A DNA stretch of 16,532 nt from Gemmatimonadota bacterium. GTDB taxonomy: Bacteria > Gemmatimonadota > Gemmatimonadetes > Longimicrobiales > RSA9. Under the pieces are notes generated by a model. It had not been told where the DNA came from. It saw nothing but the letters and a program-made list of their open reading frames with translations, and searched no databases. The stretch spans positions 1-16,532 of the forward strand of contig VEPF01000299.1 of the NCBI GenBank assembly GCA_012027055.1, read 5' to 3'. The position numbers were made by a program, and so were the translations under genes. The stretch's first letter is position 1. Each line of letters starts with the position of its first letter. Positions 1 to 6,298 of this stretch are shown piece after piece.

Positions 1-428
1 TGACCGATGCCGACGTGGACGGCGCCCACATCCGCACCCTGCTGCTCACCTTCTTCTACCGGCACATGCGGCAGTTGATCGACGAGGGCATGGTCTACAT
101 CGCCCAGCCGCCGCTCTACCGGGTCGCCAGAGGGAAGGACGAGCACTACGCGTACACCGAGGACGAGCGCAAGCTGCTGGTCGACCGGCTCACGGGCGGA
201 GACGTGAAGAAGAACGTGAACGTGCAGCGCTACAAGGGCCTCGGCGAGATGAACCCGGAGCAGCTCTGGAAGACCACCATGGACCCCGAGACCCGCACCA
301 TCCTCAAGGTGACCATGGAGGATGCGGTCGAGGCGGACGGCATCTTCACCACGCTCATGGGCGACGAGGTCGAGCCGCGGCGCCGCTTCATCGAGGAGAA
401 CGCGCGGTACGCGAAGCTGGACGTGTAG
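1..428 (+). CDS. gyrB: DNA gyrase subunit B, C-terminal part (5' end outside window)
   Basis: This is the 3' end of the ATPase and TOPRIM subunit of DNA gyrase, the cytoplasmic type II topoisomerase that introduces negative supercoils. The first full codon is at position 3, so the gene begins upstream of the window. The visible part opens with the end of the TOPRIM domain, whose metal-binding acidic motif DADVDG and following HIRTLLLTFFYR are nearly invariant in GyrB. It then shows the C-terminal domain hallmark QRYKGLGEMNPEQLW and TMDPETR, and ends FIEENARYAKLDV before TAG at 426-428. The wording of these motifs favours GyrB over ParE. The compact spacing between TOPRIM and the C-terminal motif shows no large insertion such as the one in enterobacterial GyrB. 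A strong hairpin follows 15 bases after the stop. Confidence 0.97.
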   Translation, partial: TDADVDGAHIRTLLLTFFYRHMRQLIDEGMVYIAQPPLYRVARGKDEHYAYTEDERKLLVDRLTGGDVKKNVNVQRYKGLGEMNPEQLWKTTMDPETRTILKVTMEDAVEADGIFTTLMGDEVEPRRRFIEENARYAKLDV

Positions 429-443
429 GCGTTGCTCCCGGAC

Positions 444-462
444 GCGGCTGCCCGGCAGCCGC
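444..462 (+). terminator. hairpin just after gyrB, probable terminator
   Basis: A perfect GC-rich inverted repeat, GCGGCTGC / GCAGCCGC with a three-base loop, lies 15 bases past the gyrB stop and before the ribosome binding site of the next gene. There is no T-run after it, so it could be a U-tract-less terminator, an attenuator or an mRNA 3'-end stabiliser. The structure is seen directly; the function is inferred. Confidence 0.5.
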
Positions 463-511
463 CCCCAGACCCCGAGCGCGGGCTGGGTTCGGAGGGGCGA
501 CCGACCAGCCC

Positions 512-517
512 GGAGGT
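512..517 (+). promoter_or_regulatory. ribosome binding site that sets the start at 525
   Basis: GGAGGT, 7 to 8 bases before the ATG at 525, is a near-perfect Shine-Dalgarno sequence. It decides against the longer in-frame start at 432. Confidence 0.75.
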
Positions 518-524
518 CACGAAC

Positions 525-1166
525 ATGAACCCGACTCACCACGGCGCGCGGTCCGCCCGACTGATCGGGGCCGCAGTCGTGACGTTGTTGCTCCTGCTCT
601 TCCTGTGGCCCCGCTACGGCATGACCGGGGTGTTGCTGAGCCTGGCGGCCGGTGCCGTTACCGCGCTGTTCGCCGCCCGGTCCTCTCCCTCGATGCCGAG
701 GGAGGAGTCGCAGCCGGCCCCGGTGAATCGGGCCGACCCGGTGGCGCAGGGAGTAGTCGAGCCCGAGGCAGTCGCGGCCGACGCGGCGGTCACGGATCTC
801 CCGACGCTCGCGGGCGTGCTGGCGCACGACGTCGAGCCGACGGGAGCACACGTTCAGTCGGCGGATCCCGAGCCGACCCCCGAGCCCGAGCGGGATGTCG
901 CGCAGGAATTGCTCGACCGGCTCGCCCGAACGAGTCCGTCCGTCCGCACCGCTCCGGAGCTCCACGCGATCCTGAAGGCACTGCGTGAGCGCGGCGATGC
1001 GCGCGCGGTGCCGGCGCTCCAGGAGTGTGCACGCGCGGTCGACGCGGTGGTGGCCGGAGCGCGCAGCGCGGGCGCGCCCACCGGAGTGCTGAGCCTGGTC
1101 GAAGCCGTCGGCCGGGACGCCCGGGCGACCATTGCCGTCGTCAGGGTGAGAACCACCCGGGGCTAG
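525..1166 (+). CDS. small membrane protein with two N-terminal helices, unknown function
   Basis: This is a 213-residue protein that I do not recognise. Two hydrophobic segments lie at about residues 13-29 and 33-51, separated by a short WPRYGM turn. Both ends are therefore probably on the same side of the inner membrane, likely the cytoplasm. Residues 55-125 are Pro/Ala/Glu-rich and look like a flexible linker. Residues 126-173 look helical, and the stretch LRERGDARAVPAL resembles a single HEAT/PBS-lyase-type repeat, which suggests a protein-contact module. I chose the ATG at 525 because GGAGG at 512-516 sits 8 bases upstream. An in-frame ATG at 432 would add 31 Pro-rich residues that overlap the gyrB hairpin and place the first helix oddly. 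It follows gyrB by 96 bases, so it may be read from its own promoter or by read-through. Confidence 0.7.
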   Translation: MNPTHHGARSARLIGAAVVTLLLLLFLWPRYGMTGVLLSLAAGAVTALFAARSSPSMPREESQPAPVNRADPVAQGVVEPEAVAADAAVTDLPTLAGVLAHDVEPTGAHVQSADPEPTPEPERDVAQELLDRLARTSPSVRTAPELHAILKALRERGDARAVPALQECARAVDAVVAGARSAGAPTGVLSLVEAVGRDARATIAVVRVRTTRG

Positions 1167-1621
1167 CATGTTGCAGCGTCTGGTCGCGCTCGGTCACGGT
1201 GCGCCAGCAACCTGCGCCATCAGTGTCTGGCCAACCGCGACGCGGCCCGCAGAGCAGACCCGAATTCTGCCGCGGGACGGGACACCCCCCAATGTGAAGA
1301 TCCCCGGACGCTGACGGTGCGCGCTCGCCTGGCACCGTAGCTGCCTTCGATTCACGACCATCGTCACGACCCGCAAGCCAGCCGCGAGTGCCCCGGTGGC
1401 GGCGCCGGGGTTCGCGCATCCAAAGTTGAATTGTCCGTTTCGGGGGACGACGACTACCATGAATGGGGTCATGTGCCCCGGCAAGTACCGACTGCCCTCC
1501 TGAGCGGCTGCCCGGGGCCGCATTTCATCGTGCCGGTCCGCGGGCGTCTCCAGTGGGCGAGCGGCGAGTCGGCACAACGGCACGAAACGGGGTGTCCCGT
1601 ACCCCCACAGGTAGAGTGAGC
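1167..1621. other. 455-base stretch without a recognisable gene
   Basis: No reading frame here has plausible protein character. The long open frames on either strand are Arg/Pro/Gly-rich, as expected by chance at this GC content. It contains one GC-rich hairpin (CCCCGG at 1391-1396 paired with CCGGGG at 1405-1410, extendable inward by two pairs including one G-U) and a possible promoter at 1431-1460. The open frame of the downstream sulfurtransferase extends back to 1463, but that extension has no counterpart in the family. The rest holds nothing I can assign. A structured untranslated leader is possible but not supported. Confidence 0.5.
1431..1460 (+). promoter_or_regulatory. possible promoter for the sulfurtransferase gene
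   Basis: TTGTCC at 1431-1436 and TACCAT at 1455-1460 are separated by 18 bp and form a weak sigma-70-like pair. This would give a leader of about 155 bases before the start at 1622. The match is modest and could be chance. Confidence 0.22.
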
Positions 1622-2518
1622 ATGCGCGGGAGAATGACTGCCCTGCCGCCGGGCGCTCGTGGCTACGCGCGACCGGACGTGCTGGTGACCACCGCATGGG
1701 TCCAGGACCATCTCCAGGATCCCGGCCTCCGAATCCTGGAATGCGACGAAGACCCGCTTCTGTACGACGCGGGCCACATTCCCGGCGCGTGCAGGGTGGA
1801 CTGGCACGAGCACCTGAACGACCCCATCCAGCGGGACTACCTCGACCGCGAGCGGCTGCAGCAGCTGCTGCGCGGTTTCGGCGTCGGCCAGGATACCGTC
1901 GTGGTGCTCTATGGCGATCAGCACAACTGGTGGGCCGCATTTGCGTTCTGGATCTTCAGCCTGTTCGGTCTTTCGAGGCTCAGGCTCACGCAACTCAAGT
2001 TGCTGGACGGCGGGCGGCGCCTCTGGGAGGAAGAGGGGCGGCCGCTGAGCGTGGAGTCGCCGCGTTTCGCCGTGGGGGACATTGTGATCGGCGAACGCAA
2101 TGACCGGCTGATCCGCGCCTTTCGGCAGGATGTGCTCGAGCACGTGTTCCGCCGCAGCCCGCTGGTTGACGTTCGCTCGCCTGCCGAGTTCGACGGCCGG
2201 CGTCTGCACATGCCCGAGTATCCGAATGAGGGGGCCGTGCGCGGTGGTCGTATCCCGGGTGCGAGGAACATTCCGTGGGAACGCTCAGTGGACCGGGCAA
2301 CTCTCACCTTCAAGCCCGCGGCCGAGTTGCGGGCGATCTACCAGGAGGAGCATGGCCTGCACCCTGACGCTGACGTGGTCACGTATTGCCGCATTGGAGA
2401 GCGCAGCGCGCTTACCTGGTTCGTGCTTACCTACCTGCTCGGTTTCAACCGGGTCCGCAACTACGATGGGTCGTGGACGGAATGGGGCAACTCGGTGCGA
2501 TTGCCCATCGAACGATGA
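1622..2518 (+). CDS. thiosulfate sulfurtransferase (two-domain rhodanese)
   Basis: This 298-residue tandem rhodanese is predicted to transfer sulfane sulfur from thiosulfate or a similar donor to a thiol acceptor through a cysteine persulfide. Domain 1 (about residues 18-145) has the family wording LLYDAGHIPGACRVDW and YGDQHNWWAAFAFW. It lacks an active cysteine, which is normal for the non-catalytic half. Domain 2 (about 160-296) carries the catalytic loop TYCRIGERSALTWFVLTYLLG with Cys256, then NYDGSWTEWGN near the end. The CRIGERS loop is typical of the SseA/CysA-like actinobacterial-type sulfurtransferases. I chose ATG 1622 because the conserved region begins about 18 codons later and a purine-rich AGGTAGAGTGAGC precedes it. 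ATG 1634 is an alternative. The protein has no signal peptide and is probably cytoplasmic. A 10-bp stem hairpin follows the stop. Confidence 0.92.
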   Translation: MRGRMTALPPGARGYARPDVLVTTAWVQDHLQDPGLRILECDEDPLLYDAGHIPGACRVDWHEHLNDPIQRDYLDRERLQQLLRGFGVGQDTVVVLYGDQHNWWAAFAFWIFSLFGLSRLRLTQLKLLDGGRRLWEEEGRPLSVESPRFAVGDIVIGERNDRLIRAFRQDVLEHVFRRSPLVDVRSPAEFDGRRLHMPEYPNEGAVRGGRIPGARNIPWERSVDRATLTFKPAAELRAIYQEEHGLHPDADVVTYCRIGERSALTWFVLTYLLGFNRVRNYDGSWTEWGNSVRLPIER

Positions 2519-2527
2519 GGTGCTCGT

Positions 2528-2552
2528 GCAGCCGGGCAGCCCGCCCGGCTGC
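2528..2552 (+). terminator. strong hairpin after the sulfurtransferase gene
   Basis: GCAGCCGGGC at 2528-2537 pairs perfectly with GCCCGGCTGC at 2543-2552 around a 5-base loop. In RNA the stem can grow by a U-G and a G-C pair. It begins 9 bases after the stop codon and lies before the next gene's ribosome binding site. No T-run follows. It probably separates the transcripts or attenuates read-through into the TPR gene. Confidence 0.55.
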
Positions 2553-2577
2553 GCTCCACTGATCGCGTGAGGTCACA

Positions 2578-4350
2578 TTGTCCCCGGCCGGTGTACGGTC
2601 CTTCTTCGCCGAGCTGTCCCGGCGGAAAGTCCTCAAGGCGAGCACAGTATACCTCGTGGCCGCCTTTGCGGTCATGGAAGTGACCAGCAACTTCTTCCCG
2701 GCGCTGCACCTGGCGGAGGCGGATCAGACCCTGGTGGCGGCGCTGCTCATCCTGGGATTCCCGGTCGCCGTCGCGCTCGCCTGGGCGCTCGAGATCACGC
2801 CGAGCGGCATTCGGTGGCAGACACGAGCGGGACCGGCGCCCACTTCCGCCGCGGAAGCGGGCGCCGGCCAGGCAACCACGCCACGCGCTCCGGTCGCACT
2901 GCTCGCGCCCCACCCCGACCGGATATGGTCGATAGCAGTGCTGCCGTTCGCCGATCTGAGTCCGGCGAAAGACCAGGGATTCTTCGTGGAAGGGGTCACG
3001 GAAGAGATCCGCCACGCTCTGACGAGGATCGAAGGACTGAGCGTGGTGGCCCGGTCCTCGTCGCTCGCGTTCCGGGATACGGCTCTGGATGTGCGCCAGA
3101 TCGGAGGCCAACTCGGAGTCAGCGCCGTGCTGGAAGGGAGTCTCCGCAAGTGGAAGGACCGGATGGTAGTGACGACGCAGTTGGTGAGCGTGGTGGACGG
3201 TTTCGAGCTGTGGTCCCAGACCTACGATACCAATTCGGACGATGTCCTGATCGTGCAGGGCCAGATCGCCGACGCCCTGGTGCAGGCGCTGGGACCCCGC
3301 ATGCTGCCCGCGGGGCCGATCATCCGGGGACACACTGCCGACCCGGCCGCGCACCAGGCATTCCTCAAGGGCCGGCATCTGTACGAGCAGCCGAGCCGCG
3401 CGGACCTCGAGCGGGCGATTGATTTCTTCCGGCAGGCTACCGAGCTGGACAGCGGGTACGCCGGAGCGCACGTCGGGGCGGCCGATGCGTACATCAACCT
3501 GGCCCGCTTCGGTTTCGCGCCGGCGGCCGTGGCGATGCCCGAGGCCAGGGCAGCGGCGTTGCGCGCACTGAGCATAGACCCGGAGCTGGCCGCCGCGCAC
3601 AAGTCGCTCGGTGTGGTCCTGCACCGCTTCGACTGGAATTCCGGCGGCGCGGAGGCGGCGTTCCGCAATGCAGTGGCACTCAACTCCGGCTATGCGGGAG
3701 CCCGTTATGCACTCGGAGAATTCCTGCTGGTCGCGGGCCGCTTCGAGGAAGCCGCGGAAGTCCTTGTGCTCGCGCAGGATCTCGATCCGGTGTCCACGGT
3801 TGGCAGCTCCTCCCTGGTGTCCGCCTACTCGCTGCTCGGGCAGTACGATCGGGCCATCCGCCAGGCTGAGGACGCACTCAGTCTCAACCCCCGCTCGGCG
3901 GTTGCGCACAAAGCCATGGGGCAGCTTCGGCATCGGCTCGGCCATTACGACCACGCGCTGGAAATGCTGCAGCAGGCGAAGCTGCTCGATCCGGCCGACC
4001 CGGAGATCCTCGCCGCGCTCGCGGTCACCCACGCAGCGCGCGGCGCGCCGGCGGAGGGGGCGCGGCTACGACAGGAACTCCGGCGGCTGGCGGATCGGGA
4101 GTGGGCCGTGCCCTACTTCGAGGCTGCCATGGCCGCGGCCAACGGCGAAACTGGCTCGGCGTATGCCGCGCTCGAGAAGTGCTGCGCGGCGCGCGTCTTC
4201 AACCTGGTCCGCATCACCACCGATGCCAGCTTCGACTCAGTGCGGGGCGATGCGCGCTTCCAGAGCATTCTGGCGCGTTTCGGGAGCGGCGGCCGCCCGA
4301 CTCCGGTGGCTGCGGCGGAAGATCAGCGAGGAGAAGGCGAGCTACACTAG
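2578..4350 (+). CDS. membrane-anchored FlgO/TolB-like domain protein with TPR repeats
   Basis: This is a 590-residue protein of the type found beside or fused to adenylate cyclases and signalling kinases in several phyla. Residues about 18-42 and 51-73 are two transmembrane helices ending in WALEITPSGIRW, the typical N-terminal module of these proteins. A Pro/Ala linker precedes the second part. Residues about 115-240 match the FlgO/TolB-N-like fold (IAVLPFADLSP, FFVEGVTEEI, VLEGSLRK, LWSQTYD). Residues about 255-490 hold TPR-like repeats that probably bind partner proteins. There is no cyclase, kinase or DNA-binding domain, so this would be a scaffold or sensor whose partner is encoded elsewhere. 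The start is an unusual TTG, supported by GAGGT at 2569-2573. No in-frame ATG or GTG lies at a reasonable position nearby. Its TAG shares the CTAG at 4347-4350 with the convergent gene's stop. The exact role is unknown. Confidence 0.85.
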   Translation: MSPAGVRSFFAELSRRKVLKASTVYLVAAFAVMEVTSNFFPALHLAEADQTLVAALLILGFPVAVALAWALEITPSGIRWQTRAGPAPTSAAEAGAGQATTPRAPVALLAPHPDRIWSIAVLPFADLSPAKDQGFFVEGVTEEIRHALTRIEGLSVVARSSSLAFRDTALDVRQIGGQLGVSAVLEGSLRKWKDRMVVTTQLVSVVDGFELWSQTYDTNSDDVLIVQGQIADALVQALGPRMLPAGPIIRGHTADPAAHQAFLKGRHLYEQPSRADLERAIDFFRQATELDSGYAGAHVGAADAYINLARFGFAPAAVAMPEARAAALRALSIDPELAAAHKSLGVVLHRFDWNSGGAEAAFRNAVALNSGYAGARYALGEFLLVAGRFEEAAEVLVLAQDLDPVSTVGSSSLVSAYSLLGQYDRAIRQAEDALSLNPRSAVAHKAMGQLRHRLGHYDHALEMLQQAKLLDPADPEILAALAVTHAARGAPAEGARLRQELRRLADREWAVPYFEAAMAAANGETGSAYAALEKCCAARVFNLVRITTDASFDSVRGDARFQSILARFGSGGRPTPVAAAEDQRGEGELH

Positions 4351-6071
4351 GCTGAACGTGAGGCATTGGCAGAGGGTTCGAGCCAGCTCAGCGCGAAGCC
4401 CTCTCCCGTCAGCACGCTCCGCTCCACCACCGGCACCGCTCCGCCTTCGGGGAGCACGATGTGCGCGTCGCACGCGCCGAGAATGTCCCGCTGCACGTCC
4501 ACGCCGGGCACCACCCGCCGCAGCTCGAGCCCCCGCTCCGTCAGGCGGAACACGCCCACGTCGGTCACGAAGAACACCCGCTTGCCGCGCTGGAGCGCGG
4601 CCGCGCCGCTCAGCGTGATCTCAGCCACCCGGTCGCGGAACTTGGGTGTGCCGCGCCGCTCGATGGCGAGCTCGCCGTCGCGGATGGAGAGCGTGGCGCG
4701 GTTCATCCAGGTGCCAACGAACAGCAGCGTGCGGGCGCTGGCCGCGATGTCGGGGAAGCCGCCGGGCCCCACGCACTCGGCCGGTCGCGGGCCGCGCCGG
4801 GAGACGTTCACGTTCCCCAGCGAGTCAGCCTGGAGGAACCCGAGCACCGCCACGTCCAGGTGCTCCTGGTAGTGGCGGAACATCCAGGCTGACGACTCCA
4901 GCCGCTCGGGCGCCACGCACGCGCCGAAGAAGACGCCGGGCGCGGGCAGCCCGCCGTACACGCCGCTCTCGGAGCTGAACGTCAGTTCGCGGTGCAGGCC
5001 GTTCTCGTAGAGCAGCCGGCACACCTCTTCGGGCAGCCCGATGCCGATGTTCACCAGCGCCTGGCGCGGGACCACTTCGACGAAGAGGCTCGCGGCCAGC
5101 CGGACCAGTGCCTGCTGCACCGGCCCGCGCACCGGCGTGATGCGCAGCACGCGGTTGATGAAGCGGAGCCGCTGGATGCTCTCGCCCGCGTCGGTCTTCG
5201 CGCCCGCCGTGAACATCGGCCAGTACCGGCGCTGCGGCACGCTGGTGGTCTGCTCGTTGTGCGGGTTGACCACGATCGCGTCCACGGCGCCCGCCGCGAG
5301 CGAGACCTGCCCGGAGCGGTGGGGCACGACGTCGGCTACGCCGGCCGCCACCAGTCCGCCATTGCGCGTCGCCGCGCGGGCCGCCTCCAGGCTCTCGGTC
5401 AGGGTGGTGGCGTCTCCCAGGTACAGGTTGCCCGCGGCGTCCGCCCACGGCGCGCTGAAGAGCGCGACGTCGATGCGGGGCAGCCGATAGACCAGGGCAC
5501 TCCCGTCCACCGCAACGAACGGCTCCGTGGACGCGGGAGTGAGTCCCGGCCCATGGCCGCCGCGCGGGTCCAGGAACGTGCCCACGCCGACCTCGGAGCG
5601 GACCTCGAGCTCGCCCCGCGCCTGGGCCTCCACCAGCAGCGCCAGCTGTCCCTGGGGCAGCGTGTAGAGCTCCAGCTCGCCGCGGTCGGCCAGCAGGAGC
5701 AGCGCCTTCGCGGTCTCGACGTGCCCCGCGATGTAGCGGTGCAGCAGCCCCGGCACGCCGAGTTCCTCCACGGTCCCGGGCACGCGGCCGCGGCCGCCCT
5801 GTCCCGCCACGCTGATCCAGGTCAGTCCGCGCGGATGTCCGGTCTTCAGGAATGACTCCCGGACCGCCCAGAAGAAGGTGGCGCAACGCGCGTTGCCGCC
5901 GATGCCGCAGGAGATCACCACACTGCCGTCCGCGATCCGCGCCGCCACCGCGCGGGCGCTCACGAAACGGTCCGGCAGCCCCGGCGGCACGTAGTCCGAG
6001 TCGTGCCGGCCCCACGTGAGCCGCCACCGGACGATGTGGGCCAGGAGCTTCGCCTGCTGCAGCGCGTTCAT
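4347..6071 (-). CDS. acyl-CoA:acetate/3-ketoacid CoA-transferase family protein (YdiF/propionate CoA-transferase-like)
   Basis: This 574-residue single-chain family I CoA-transferase should move CoA between short-chain or keto acids through a glutamyl-CoA thioester. The N-terminal half (about residues 35-290) corresponds to the alpha subunit (AVAARIADGS, ISVAGQGGRGR, TFLDPRGG). The C-terminal half (about 325-560) is the beta subunit. It has NIGIGLPEEV, then the catalytic segment SSESGVYGGLPAPG with Glu368, and GPGGFPDIAASA, the usual CoA-binding glycine loop. About 30-40 N-terminal residues (MNALQQAKLLAHIVRWRL) look helical and are additional to many homologues. I chose ATG 6071 because upstream in-frame sequence is Arg/Pro-rich and not protein-like. 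No clear Shine-Dalgarno precedes it. It diverges from the FAD oxidoreductase gene. The substrate cannot be told from the sequence. Confidence 0.9.
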   Translation of the reverse strand: MNALQQAKLLAHIVRWRLTWGRHDSDYVPPGLPDRFVSARAVAARIADGSVVISCGIGGNARCATFFWAVRESFLKTGHPRGLTWISVAGQGGRGRVPGTVEELGVPGLLHRYIAGHVETAKALLLLADRGELELYTLPQGQLALLVEAQARGELEVRSEVGVGTFLDPRGGHGPGLTPASTEPFVAVDGSALVYRLPRIDVALFSAPWADAAGNLYLGDATTLTESLEAARAATRNGGLVAAGVADVVPHRSGQVSLAAGAVDAIVVNPHNEQTTSVPQRRYWPMFTAGAKTDAGESIQRLRFINRVLRITPVRGPVQQALVRLAASLFVEVVPRQALVNIGIGLPEEVCRLLYENGLHRELTFSSESGVYGGLPAPGVFFGACVAPERLESSAWMFRHYQEHLDVAVLGFLQADSLGNVNVSRRGPRPAECVGPGGFPDIAASARTLLFVGTWMNRATLSIRDGELAIERRGTPKFRDRVAEITLSGAAALQRGKRVFFVTDVGVFRLTERGLELRRVVPGVDVQRDILGACDAHIVLPEGGAVPVVERSVLTGEGFALSWLEPSANASRSA

Positions 6072-6095
6072 GGGCTGGTGTGGGCTGTTGTGCTC

Positions 6096-6124
6096 AGTAT
6101 GGTCCGGCCGGGCGGGGGGCGCAA
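6096..6124 (-). promoter_or_regulatory. possible promoter of the CoA-transferase gene
   Basis: Read on the minus strand, TTGCGC (6119-6124) and CATACT (6096-6101) are spaced by 17 bp, a fair sigma-70-like match. Transcription would start near 6089, giving a leader of about 18 bases before the ATG at 6071. Confidence 0.35.
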
Positions 6125-6183
6125 CGGAGACGCGGATACGACGCCGCCGGAGGCACCACTCGGGCGCGGACCGCGTTCGCAAC

Positions 6184-6200
6184 CCGCGTATTGTACGCGG
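6184..6200. promoter_or_regulatory. 17-bp perfect palindrome, candidate operator in a divergent promoter region
   Basis: CCGCGTA, a TTG centre and TACGCGG form a perfect 7-3-7 inverted repeat inside the 227-bp region between two divergent genes. The central TTGTAC (6191-6196), with CATATT at 6213-6218 spaced 16 bp away, could be a weak promoter for the oxidoreductase gene. In that case the palindrome would sit on its -35. This fits an operator for a dimeric helix-turn-helix regulator. The symmetry is seen directly; the function is inferred. Confidence 0.4.
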
Positions 6201-6298
6201 CGGACGCACACGCATATTGGACGCAGGTCCGCGGGCCGGCTGGTCACCCCAGTGGCCGGCAGAGCGGCTGCGGATTGTCTCCGGACGCGGAGAACCCC

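Noticed and set aside
432..524. In-frame ATG at 432 as start of the membrane protein after gyrB
   Set aside because: It overlaps the post-gyrB hairpin and has no ribosome binding site, whereas ATG 525 has GGAGG at the right distance.
1463..1621. Longer N-terminus for the sulfurtransferase starting at ATG 1463
   Set aside because: The extra 53 residues have no relation to the rhodanese family, and conserved sequence begins after 1622.
2461..4032. Long open frame (523 codons) on the minus strand across the TPR gene
   Set aside because: It is rich in Arg, Gly and His without domains, lies antisense to a well-supported gene, and is the expected third-position-GC shadow at this base composition.
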